A stretch of DNA of 64,000 nucleotides from Nocardioides albus (lineage in GTDB: Bacteria > Actinomycetota > Actinomycetes > Propionibacteriales > Nocardioidaceae). Positions within the stretch are counted from its first letter, which is position 1; each line of letters starts with the position of its first letter. The stretch spans positions 434,001 to 498,000 of the forward strand of contig NZ_BMQT01000004.1 of assembly GCF_014648255.1 (NCBI RefSeq), in the 5' to 3' direction. Position numbers and translations under genes: made by a program. Positions 1-6,753 of this stretch are shown here, in pieces. The notes under the pieces are model-generated. The model had not been told where the DNA came from, ran no database searches, and saw only the letters and a program-made list of their open reading frames with translations.

Positions 1-579
1 AAGCAGGTCATCCCGATGGCCTGGGAGGCGCCGGAGAAGCAGTTCACCCTCTTCATCGATGACGTACGTCTCCCCACCGATGCCCTCGTCGGCGACGAGG
101 ACGGCGGCATCTGGCAGCTCTTCGCCGGCCTCAACCCCGAGCGCATCATGGGTGCTGCGCTCTCCTGCGGGATGGCCCGCTACGCACTCGCAAAGGCGGT
201 CGAGTACGCCGGGTCCCGGTCGGTCTGGAAGGACGCCCCGATCGGCTCCCACCAGGGCATCGCGCACCCGCTCGCGAAGGTCAAGATCGAGCTGGAGCAG
301 GCCCGCCTGCTGTGGCAGAAGGCCGCCGCGCTCTACGACGCCGGGGACGACGCCGGTGCCGGGGAGTACGCCAACATGGCCAAGTACGCCGCCGGCGAGG
401 TCGCCTGCAACGCCACCGACGCCGCGGTCCACACCCATGGCGGCAACGGCCTCACGGTGGAGTACGGCCTGGCCAACCAGCTCGTCGCCGCCCGCCTGGG
501 CCGGATCGCCCCGGTCAGCCGGGAGATGATCCTCAACTACATCGCCATGCACACCCTGGGACTGCCGAAGTCCTACTGA
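1..579 (+). CDS. Acyl-CoA dehydrogenase, C-terminal part (cut by window start)
   Basis: The frame is open from base 1, so the gene begins upstream and only the last ~192 codons are here. The protein reads FIDDVRLPTDALVGDEDGG, the loop before the C-terminal helical domain of acyl-CoA dehydrogenases, then the four-helix bundle containing NPERI, a GSHQGIAHPLA segment (family: Q at the dimer/FAD contact) and HGGNGLTVEYGLANQ near the end (family motif around the FAD-binding GG). Such flavoenzymes oxidise an acyl-CoA to the 2-enoyl-CoA and pass electrons to ETF. The chain specificity cannot be read from this fragment, and the catalytic Glu is not securely placed. Family assignment is firm; substrate is unknown. 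Confidence 0.9.
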   Translation, partial: KQVIPMAWEAPEKQFTLFIDDVRLPTDALVGDEDGGIWQLFAGLNPERIMGAALSCGMARYALAKAVEYAGSRSVWKDAPIGSHQGIAHPLAKVKIELEQARLLWQKAAALYDAGDDAGAGEYANMAKYAAGEVACNATDAAVHTHGGNGLTVEYGLANQLVAARLGRIAPVSREMILNYIAMHTLGLPKSY

Positions 580-586
580 AATTCGT

Positions 587-701
587 CGGTCGAGCCGCGA
601 GCGCCAGCGAGCGTGTCGAGACCAACACGGTCGCCCTCGCGCACGATGGGACTGTGTTGGTCTCGACACGCCTCCGCCTAGCGGCTCCGGCGGCTCGACC
701 G
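587..701. repeat. Intergenic palindromic repeat, copy 1
   Basis: Two nested inverted repeats fill the gap between convergent genes. The outer arms are CGGTCGAGCCG (587-597) and CGGCTCGACCG (691-701). The inner 18-bp arms are GCGTGTCGAGACCAACAC (611-628) and its perfect complement (654-671). A second copy with the same inner arms lies at 27231-27353. It could fold in RNA from either strand and so act as a bidirectional terminator. Confidence 0.85.
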
Positions 702-707
702 GCGGGG

Positions 708-1385
708 TTACTTCTGCTTCGGCTCGACGATCACGATCGTGGTGAGGATCTTGTCGGCGAAGGTCTGACGCTTGTCGTCCCACAGCGGCCACAGGTAGCC
801 GATGTAGCAGGCCATGCTGTCGAGGATGTGCACGAACTGACGGCCGATCGAGAACCAGGTGCCGAGGACCTGGCCGTCGGCCTCCTTGATGACCTTGATG
901 CCGAGGACGCCCTTGCCGATCGTGTAGCCGGTCTTGCCCTGCTTCAGGCCGTAGTTCCAGAACGCGAAACCGATGAGGAGGATGAATCCGAGGAACGCGA
1001 CGATCCCGCCGATGGCCATGAGTGCACCATTGGGTTCGCCGCTGGTGTACATACCGGTGCTCGGGTCATATTCGGAGGCGCCCGCGGCTGCGCCGCCGAT
1101 GAACATGCCGTAGCCGACGTAGAAGGGGATGGCGACGACCATCCCGATCAGCCCGTCGATGATGTACGCGCCGACTCGCGCACCCCACGAGGCGTACGGC
1201 GGGGTCGGGGCGCCATAGCCGCCCGGGGCGGCGCCGTAGCCGGCGGGAGCCGCACCGTATCCCTGCACGGGAGGGGGAGGCGGAGCGCTGGGCTGGCCGT
1301 ACGCCGGGGCGGGCGGCGGTACCGGCGGCGTGGGCTGGCCGGAGGGGTCCTGCGGGGCGCCAGGGGGCGGGCCGTAGTTAGACAT
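708..1385 (-). CDS. RDD family membrane protein with proline-rich N-terminus
   Basis: 225 residues. About 75 N-terminal residues are Pro/Gly/Tyr-rich (starts MSNYGPPPGAPQ), followed by an RDD domain: ASWGARVGAYIIDGLIG carries the Arg and Asp that name the family, then three hydrophobic segments and the conserved KQGKTGYTIGKGVLGIKV loop and the ending LWPLWDDKRQTFADKI. RDD proteins are small polytopic membrane proteins of mostly unknown role; a few are linked to ion transport. The next gene (1440-2009) is a paralogue with the same N-terminal motif and the same WDDKRQTFADK ending, so the two arose by tandem duplication. Start ATG at 1385 is the first in-frame ATG before the MSN motif. Confidence 0.9.
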   Translation of the reverse strand: MSNYGPPPGAPQDPSGQPTPPVPPPAPAYGQPSAPPPPPVQGYGAAPAGYGAAPGGYGAPTPPYASWGARVGAYIIDGLIGMVVAIPFYVGYGMFIGGAAAGASEYDPSTGMYTSGEPNGALMAIGGIVAFLGFILLIGFAFWNYGLKQGKTGYTIGKGVLGIKVIKEADGQVLGTWFSIGRQFVHILDSMACYIGYLWPLWDDKRQTFADKILTTIVIVEPKQK

Positions 1386-1439
1386 GGGCAGAGTATGGCC
1401 ACAACGCAGCGCAAATGTCTGCGTACACGCCTGACTCCG

Positions 1440-2009
1440 TCATGCCTGAGAGCGCGGCTCCACGACGACGAGGGTTCCGACGAGCTTGTCGGCGAAGGTC
1501 TGGCGCTTGTCGTCCCACAGCGGCCACAGGTAGCCGATGAAGCAGAATGCGTCGAGGACGTGGAGCAGCTGCCGCCCCAGTGCCATCGGGACGCCGATCG
1601 TGGCCTGCCCGTCTGCGGTCGAGGGAGTCTTGCGGACCAGCTTGATCCCGATGACGCCCTTGCCGATGGTGTAGCCCGTGCGGCCCTGCTTCAGCACATG
1701 GTTCCAGACGGCGAAGCCGATGAAACCGAGCCAGCCGACTGCGGTGACCAGGAGGCCGAAGACGGTGACGAAGATGCCTGACTCCTGGGAGAGCCCGCCT
1801 CCCACGCCGGCGACCAGGTAGAACGGCAGCAGCAGGGCGATGTCGATCAGCGCGCCGGCGACCCGGCGACCCCAGGACGCCAGCGGCGGGCCCGAGGGGA
1901 CGTACGTCTGTTGTGCCCACGGTGGGCTCTGGGGCTGTGGGCTCGGCCCGCGAGCAGGGTCGTGCGGCGCGCCTGGGGGTGGCCCGGGCGGCGGGCCGAA
2001 GTTGGACAT
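1440..2009 (-). CDS. RDD family membrane protein, tandem paralogue
   Basis: 189 residues from ATG 2009. I preferred this start over the longer frame (to 2060) because it restores MSNFGPPPG, matching MSNYGPPPG of the neighbour, and a GAGGAG lies 12 bases upstream. An ATG four codons earlier is possible. Proline-rich head, then PLASWGRRVAGALIDIALL (RDD Arg/Asp), membrane segments, KQGRTGYTIGKGVIGIKL and LWPLWDDKRQTFADKL. Same strand as the gene at 708-1385, 54 bases upstream of it, so probably co-transcribed. Function unknown beyond the family. Confidence 0.88.
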   Translation of the reverse strand: MSNFGPPPGPPPGAPHDPARGPSPQPQSPPWAQQTYVPSGPPLASWGRRVAGALIDIALLLPFYLVAGVGGGLSQESGIFVTVFGLLVTAVGWLGFIGFAVWNHVLKQGRTGYTIGKGVIGIKLVRKTPSTADGQATIGVPMALGRQLLHVLDAFCFIGYLWPLWDDKRQTFADKLVGTLVVVEPRSQA

Positions 2010-2081
2010 GTGGTGGGTCATCTCCTCGTATGTGCTCCTGCTGACCTGGCCGACGTCCAATCTATCGGGTCCCGCAGGGGT

Positions 2082-2087
2082 TAGCCT
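2082..2087 (+). promoter_or_regulatory. -10 box TAGCCT for a leaderless transcript
   Basis: TAGCCT ends six bases before GTG 2094. The expected transcription start falls on or next to the start codon, which supports GTG 2094 over ATG 2115 and explains the lack of a Shine-Dalgarno sequence. Confidence 0.55.
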
Positions 2088-2093
2088 GCTGTC

Positions 2094-3263
2094 GTGGCTG
2101 GAGCGGCGAGGTCAATGGATCGGGCTCAGCGCCGGTTCCCGCCGGTCGCGTTCCCGCTGGCTGTCCTCTACAAGTTCTGGGACGACCAGGGCAACAACCT
2201 CGCCGCGATCATCACCTACTACGCCTTCGTCTCGGTCTTCCCGATCCTGCTGCTCGCCTCCTCGATCCTCGGCTTCGTGCTGGAGGGCAACCCGGACCTG
2301 CAGGAGGCGGTCCTCGACACGGCGTTGGCGCAGTTCCCGATCATCGGCGACCAGCTCGGCCGCAAGGAGCTCACCGGGTCCACCAGCGCGATCATCATCG
2401 GTGGCATCACCGCGCTCTACGGTGCTCTGGGCCTCGGCCTCTCGATGCAGAACGCGGTCAACACCGCCTGGTCGGTGCCGCGCAACAGCCGACCCAACCC
2501 GCTCTTCCTGCGCGTGCGGTCGCTGCTCATGCTCGCCGTCGGTGGGCTGGCCATCCTCTCGGTCACCACGCTGTCGCTGGTGCTGAGCCACACCGACTTC
2601 TTCGGGTTCAAAGCCGTCGACGTCGGCTACTGGCTGGTGATCCTCGGCACCGTGCTGATCGTCACCGGTTTGCTGTGCGTCGTCTTCCGGATGGCCACCA
2701 CACGCGACCATTCCCTCGCTCACGCCCTCCCGGGCGCGTTCACGTTCGCGTTGCTGTGGCAGGTGCTGCAGTACTTCGGTGCCGAGTTCGTCACGAACGT
2801 GATCGCCGCCACCCGCGGCATGAACCAGACTTTCGCGCTGGTCCTCGGGCTGGTCGCCTTCCTCTACATCGCCGCGATGATGGTGGTGATCTCCATCGAG
2901 GTCAACGTGGTGTACTCGCGACACCTGTGGCCGCGCGCGCTGCTCACCATCTTCACTGACGACGTCGAGCTGACCGAGGCCGATCGTCGCGCCTACGCGA
3001 GCTATGCCCTCATGCAGCGCCACAAGGGGTTCGAGACGGTCGCGGTGACGTTCGACGGGCCGGACGGCGACTCCCACGAGATCGTCATGGACCCGTCCTG
3101 GCTCCGCAAGAGCGCTCGGCAGATCCGGCGCCGTGACGAGTTCAGCCGACCGTTGCCTCCGACCAAACCGCCACCCGAGACGCCACCCAAGGTGCCGCCG
3201 GGCAAGCTGCAGGCGGTGCCGCCGCCCGACGAGGACGATCAACACGGGGTCTCAGGCGCCTAG
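2094..3263 (+). CDS. YihY/virulence factor BrkB family membrane protein
   Basis: 389 residues. The YihY fold is visible: FWDDQGNNLAAIITYYAFVSVFPILLL, the conserved first region of the family, then about six membrane segments to residue ~275 with conserved VLQYFG and YSRHLWP. A ~110-residue hydrophilic tail follows, ending in a proline-rich stretch (PPTKPPPETPPKVPP). These are inner-membrane proteins formerly called RNase BN by mistake; the transported species, if any, is unknown. The start is GTG 2094, supported by a -10 box at leaderless spacing; ATG 2115 is the alternative. Convergent with the methyltransferase gene only 24 bases downstream. Confidence 0.9.
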   Translation: MAGAARSMDRAQRRFPPVAFPLAVLYKFWDDQGNNLAAIITYYAFVSVFPILLLASSILGFVLEGNPDLQEAVLDTALAQFPIIGDQLGRKELTGSTSAIIIGGITALYGALGLGLSMQNAVNTAWSVPRNSRPNPLFLRVRSLLMLAVGGLAILSVTTLSLVLSHTDFFGFKAVDVGYWLVILGTVLIVTGLLCVVFRMATTRDHSLAHALPGAFTFALLWQVLQYFGAEFVTNVIAATRGMNQTFALVLGLVAFLYIAAMMVVISIEVNVVYSRHLWPRALLTIFTDDVELTEADRRAYASYALMQRHKGFETVAVTFDGPDGDSHEIVMDPSWLRKSARQIRRRDEFSRPLPPTKPPPETPPKVPPGKLQAVPPPDEDDQHGVSGA

Positions 3264-3287
3264 CAGGGTTCACCACCTACTCGCGTC

Positions 3288-3848
3288 TCAGCGCAGCGGC
3301 ACGAAGCGGTACCAGCCGTGGGTGCTGAGCCGCGCCTCGCCCGTCGCGGACCGCTCCGCCAGCGTCATCCGTCCGGCGACCGGGATCACCATCCGGCTGG
3401 GAGCAGCGAGCTGGTCCATCAGCTCGCTCGGCAGGGCCTCGGCCTCGGCGGAGACCAGGATCCGGTCGTACGCAGCCTGCCGAGGCCACCCGAGCACGCC
3501 CGGCTTCGCCTTCTCGATGCGGGCCCATGGCTGATCTGTCGCGGCCAGGTTCCGACGGCCGAACCGGACCAGGGACGGCTCCAGCTCCACCCCGACCACG
3601 CTGCCCTCGGGACCGGTCAGATGGGCGAGCAGCGCGGTGGTCCAGCCCGAACCGGAGCCGACGTCGAGCACCTTGTGACCAGGCGCGACCTGGAGGAGAT
3701 GGAGCATGTCGGCCACTGTCCGCGGCTGTGAGTTGGTCTGCCCGTGGCCGATGGAGAGCGGCTCGTCGAAGCCCGCGTAGCCACGCTCCACGGGAGGGAG
3801 GAAGCCTTCCCGTGGAATGGCGGCGAACGCGTCGAGGACCGGGTCCAC
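3288..3848 (-). CDS. PCMT-like protein methyltransferase
   Basis: 186 residues from GTG 3848 (TTG 3860 would add four). SAM-dependent methyltransferase of the protein-L-isoaspartate O-methyltransferase family. Seen: LSIGHGQTNSQPRTVADML, matching the family loop that normally reads GHGQTISQP and closes on the isoaspartyl substrate, then KVLDVGSGSGWTTALLA (SAM-binding motif I) and VVGVELEPSLV (acidic residue for ribose hydroxyls). The protein is short for the family (usually 205-220 residues), and N replaces I in the substrate loop, so true isoaspartyl repair is likely but not assured. A much longer open frame extends upstream, but only the part from 3860 down matches the family; the rest is antisense to the enoyl-CoA hydratase gene. 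Confidence 0.8.
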   Translation of the reverse strand: MDPVLDAFAAIPREGFLPPVERGYAGFDEPLSIGHGQTNSQPRTVADMLHLLQVAPGHKVLDVGSGSGWTTALLAHLTGPEGSVVGVELEPSLVRFGRRNLAATDQPWARIEKAKPGVLGWPRQAAYDRILVSAEAEALPSELMDQLAAPSRMVIPVAGRMTLAERSATGEARLSTHGWYRFVPLR

Positions 3849-3865
3849 ACGTCCAGTCAAGCACG

Positions 3866-3871
3866 TAGTCT
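3866..3871 (+). promoter_or_regulatory. -10 box TAGTCT for a leaderless transcript
   Basis: TAGTCT lies seven bases before ATG 3879, with no Shine-Dalgarno between. Only ~30 bases separate this start from the divergent methyltransferase start, so the -35 region must lie inside the neighbour's coding sequence. Confidence 0.6.
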
Positions 3872-3878
3872 CTGCCGC

Positions 3879-4646
3879 ATGACTGAGTCGCCCGAAACCA
3901 CCGCTGAGCTCGTCCACCTCGACGTCACCGATGGAGTCGCCACCATCACCCTCGACTCGCCCGCCAACCGGAACGCACTCTCCCGCCAGCTGGTCACCGA
4001 GCTGTTCGAGGCCCTGCACGCCGCGGACAAGGACTCCTCGGTCAAGGCGGTCGTGCTTCAGGCCACGGGCACCGTCTTCTGCTCCGGCGCCGACCTCTCC
4101 GAGGCCGCGACGGTGCCGATGGAGGAGGGCACTCGCGGGATCGTACGTCTCCAGCGCACCATCGTCGCCCTGACCAAGCCCGTCGTGGCCAAGGTCCAGG
4201 GGCCGGTCCGCGCGGGTGGTCTCGGGCTCGTGGCCGCCGCCGACATCGCGATCGCCGCCGACACCGTCTCCTTCGCGCTCACCGAGGTCCGCCTGGGCCT
4301 GGCCCCCGCCGCGATCTCCCTCTCGATCCTGCCCCGAATCGACTCCCGCGCCGCCTCGCGCTACTTCCTCACCGGCGACAAGTTCGACGCCGCCGAGGCC
4401 GCCCGTATCGGCATCCTGACCGCCGCCGTGCCCGCCGAGTCTCTCGACGACGAGGTCGCCGCCATCACCTCCTCCCTGCTCCAGGGCTCCCCCCAGGGCC
4501 TGCGCGAGACCAAGCGCCTCATGGTCCGCGGCCTGGTCGAGCACATCGATGCCGGCGGCGAGGAGATGGCCGCCCTCTCCGCCCGCCTCTTCGGCTCCGA
4601 CGAGGCCCGCGAGGCGATGACCGCTTTCCTGACCCGCAAGAAGTAG
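3879..4646 (+). CDS. Enoyl-CoA hydratase/isomerase family protein
   Basis: 255 residues, the usual length for crotonase-fold enzymes. Visible: a first strand reading VATITLDSPANRNALS, the oxyanion-hole segments TGTVFCSGADLSEA and GPVRAGGLGLVAAADIAIAA, and SFALTEVRLGLAPAAISL, which in classical hydratases carries the second catalytic Glu region. In oxyanion hole II the consensus reads xAxGGG; here it is RAGGLGL. Whether it hydrates enoyl-CoA or isomerises or cleaves another CoA thioester is open. ATG 3879 follows a TAGTCT -10 box with a 7-base gap. An acyl-CoA dehydrogenase lies 3.3 kb away, but there is no fatty-acid operon here. Confidence 0.88.
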   Translation: MTESPETTAELVHLDVTDGVATITLDSPANRNALSRQLVTELFEALHAADKDSSVKAVVLQATGTVFCSGADLSEAATVPMEEGTRGIVRLQRTIVALTKPVVAKVQGPVRAGGLGLVAAADIAIAADTVSFALTEVRLGLAPAAISLSILPRIDSRAASRYFLTGDKFDAAEAARIGILTAAVPAESLDDEVAAITSSLLQGSPQGLRETKRLMVRGLVEHIDAGGEEMAALSARLFGSDEAREAMTAFLTRKK

Positions 4647-4694
4647 CCCGAGCAGAAATAGGAGCAGCGTGAGGCAACCATCCTGGCCACTCGC

Positions 4695-5237
4695 ATGGTC
4701 AGGATGGGCATGACGACGGATGCCATCGCGCCGACCAGGCGCGAGCGTGAGGTGAGTGTCGCCACGGTCGACTTCGACGACTTCGTGGCGGCGCGATCGG
4801 GTGCGCTGTTGCGTACCGCCTACCTCCTCACGCGTGACCACGGGCTCGCCGAGGACCTGCTGCAGACAGCCCTGACCAAGGCGTGGTTCGCCTGGGCGAA
4901 GATCGAGAACCACGAGGCGTACGTCCGCAGGATCCTCGTCAACACCTACACCTCGTGGTGGCGACGGAAGTGGAACGGCGAGCAGCCCGTCCTGGAGCTC
5001 CTCGACAGCTCGGTCGACCATCCCGAGGAGGGTGCGCACGACCTGTGGATCGCGCTCGGCCGGCTGCCGCGGCGGCAGCGTGCCGTCGTCGTGCTCCGCT
5101 ACTTCGAGGACCTCACCGAGGCCCAGACCGCCGACCTGCTCGGCTGCGCGGTCGGGACGATCAAGTCCCAGACCTCGAAGGCCCTCGCCAAGCTCCGCAT
5201 CGACCCGGCCCTCGCTCCGGCCCAGGAGGAGAACTGA
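4695..5237 (+). CDS. SigE-family RNA polymerase sigma factor (group 4)
   Basis: 180 residues from ATG 4695; ATG 4704, ATG 4710 and GTG 4752 are in-frame alternatives, and the conserved part starts at FDDFVAARSGALLRTAYLL. Region 2 shows LAEDLLQTALTKAWFAW and region 4 shows LPRRQRAVVVLRYFEDLTEAQTADLLGCAVGTIKSQTSKAL, a helix-turn-helix that binds the -35 element. This matches the Streptomyces-type SigE subfamily of ECF sigma factors. The stop codon overlaps the start of a single-pass membrane protein (TGATG at 5235-5239), the usual arrangement of an ECF sigma with its membrane regulator. Confidence 0.92.
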   Translation: MVRMGMTTDAIAPTRREREVSVATVDFDDFVAARSGALLRTAYLLTRDHGLAEDLLQTALTKAWFAWAKIENHEAYVRRILVNTYTSWWRRKWNGEQPVLELLDSSVDHPEEGAHDLWIALGRLPRRQRAVVVLRYFEDLTEAQTADLLGCAVGTIKSQTSKALAKLRIDPALAPAQEEN

Positions 5238-6559
5238 TGAACACCATCGAAGACCTCCGTACGACGCTGGCTTCTCGCGCCGACCAGACCGGCGCTCCGG
5301 TGGTGGCGCGCACCAGGGCCGTTCGTGTGCGGATCCGGCATGTCAGTATGCGGCGGCGGGTTGCCGCTGTTGCCGCGGTCGCGGTCGCGGTCGCGGCTGT
5401 GGGGCTGGCGGTGCTGATGCCCGACGCCGAGCGCGTACCGGTGGCAGGGCTGCCAGAAGAGGTGAAGGCACTGCACTTCACCTACGAGCTCGCCGACACC
5501 GAGGCGCTCGAGATCGGTGCCGGCCAGGAGCAGATCGAGGTGCCCACTCCTGGCGGCGACGGCAACTGGGGCGTCGTCGTCCGAGGAAACGGCCTGGAGA
5601 CCGGCGCCGCCACGGTCTTCATCAACGGCGAGCCCGTGCTGCGGATCAAGGGCGATGAGCGTTCGGCGCTCTACCCGATCCCGTTCCGTGCGGGCGGGCA
5701 CGTCACGGTGAAGGTGGACGACGCTGCCGGTGGCGGGGAGGTCTCGCTGGGCATCTACGAGAGGACCGGGGCCGTCGCGGGCGACGCCGTCAGCTACGCG
5801 GGCAAGCTGTTTCCGGCGACCTACGGTGGCGCCAGACTCATCGGTGGCGAGTTCGGCGATCCGGACGACACGGTGGTCCGGTACTGGTTCCGCGCCACCG
5901 GTCGTCCGGTCACCGTTGCGCCCGTCTGCATGGACCCGACCGGGACCTTCGAGGTCCGCTACCAGCTCGATGGTGAGGACGTCGGCAGCGGTGACTGCAG
6001 CGAGGAGTCACTCGACCTTCGGACGCCCGAGCTGGCGATCAGCAACCTGTGGCAGCCGGGTGAGCTGTCGCCGGGCCGTCACGCGGTGACCCTTGTCGCC
6101 ACGCGCCGCGACGGATCGACCCGTCCGCCCGAGGACGTTGGCGTTCTCATGGGGATCGCCGTCTACGAGGAGGGTGAGCAGGTCGACCTGGGCGCGATGG
6201 ATATCGACGAGGTCACCGAGCACAACGGCCGGCGTTGGCAGGTGGACCGGGTCATGCCGATCTCGAAGTCCCGCGCGTTCTCCACCGAGGTGGCCACCGG
6301 AGACCGGCCTGCGCTGATCGGCTTCCAGGCGTGTGGCCGTACCGTCACTGCCTACGCGAGGTCCCAGGGCTCGAGCCGGCGCACGGACGGCTCGATCTCG
6401 ACGGACAGCGCCGGCGGGTGCGGCTACACGGTCGGTGACGAGCTGTTGGCGTACGACACGTACGACGTCGCTCTCGAGACGAGCAAAGACGACCTCGCGG
6501 CGGGCGATGACGACGAGACCTTCGACGGAGCGTTGGTGGTCTATCGCCCAGTCGACTAG
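5237..6559 (+). CDS. Single-pass membrane protein, probable anti-sigma-like partner
   Basis: 440 residues from ATG 5237, which shares one base with the sigma-factor stop. The N-terminal ~38 residues are cytoplasmic and basic (MNTIEDLRTTLASRAD, then RTRAVRVRIRHVSMRRR), residues ~39-61 form one transmembrane helix rich in Ala/Val, and the remaining ~380 residues would be outside. The exterior appears beta-rich with repeated RxxGxHxVTL-type strands and two cysteine-containing segments, suggesting two or three tandem sandwich domains. There is no HxxxCxxC zinc anti-sigma motif, so calling it an anti-sigma factor rests on position and topology. I do not recognise the extracellular domain. Confidence 0.75.
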   Translation: MNTIEDLRTTLASRADQTGAPVVARTRAVRVRIRHVSMRRRVAAVAAVAVAVAAVGLAVLMPDAERVPVAGLPEEVKALHFTYELADTEALEIGAGQEQIEVPTPGGDGNWGVVVRGNGLETGAATVFINGEPVLRIKGDERSALYPIPFRAGGHVTVKVDDAAGGGEVSLGIYERTGAVAGDAVSYAGKLFPATYGGARLIGGEFGDPDDTVVRYWFRATGRPVTVAPVCMDPTGTFEVRYQLDGEDVGSGDCSEESLDLRTPELAISNLWQPGELSPGRHAVTLVATRRDGSTRPPEDVGVLMGIAVYEEGEQVDLGAMDIDEVTEHNGRRWQVDRVMPISKSRAFSTEVATGDRPALIGFQACGRTVTAYARSQGSSRRTDGSISTDSAGGCGYTVGDELLAYDTYDVALETSKDDLAAGDDDETFDGALVVYRPVD

Positions 6560-6680
6560 CGCCGATCGATGGGGTTGCCTCGTCTTCCAATGCTCGGCGC
6601 GCGACCTTGCCCTGATGATCAGGCAGCGTGGCGCCGATCGGCTGATGACCCGCGTGTGCCGCTGATTCCCTCGTCGGGGG

Positions 6681-6720
6681 TAGAGTTGTCTCCTTGCCGT
6701 GCGCCATGGGGGGCGCACGG
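6681..6720 (+). promoter_or_regulatory. -10 box TAGAGT followed by a 5'-UTR hairpin
   Basis: TAGAGT at 6681-6686 should start RNA near 6693. Directly after it, CCGTGCGCC (6697-6705) and GGCGCACGG (6712-6720) form a perfect 9-bp stem with loop ATGGGG. The mRNA of the helicase gene would therefore begin with a hairpin. A GGGGGA Shine-Dalgarno lies at 6740-6745. Confidence 0.6.
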
Positions 6721-6753
6721 CGGGTGTGGATCTTTTGACGGGGGAACATCCAG

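Noticed and set aside
312..1781. A 489-codon plus-strand frame over the two RDD genes
   Set aside because: It is the antisense of two clear RDD proteins, with Arg/His-rich shadow composition.
3861..5039. N-terminal extension of the PCMT-like frame to 583 residues
   Set aside because: The upstream ~390 codons are antisense to the enoyl-CoA hydratase and sigma-factor genes and show no family similarity. Similarity begins at 3860.
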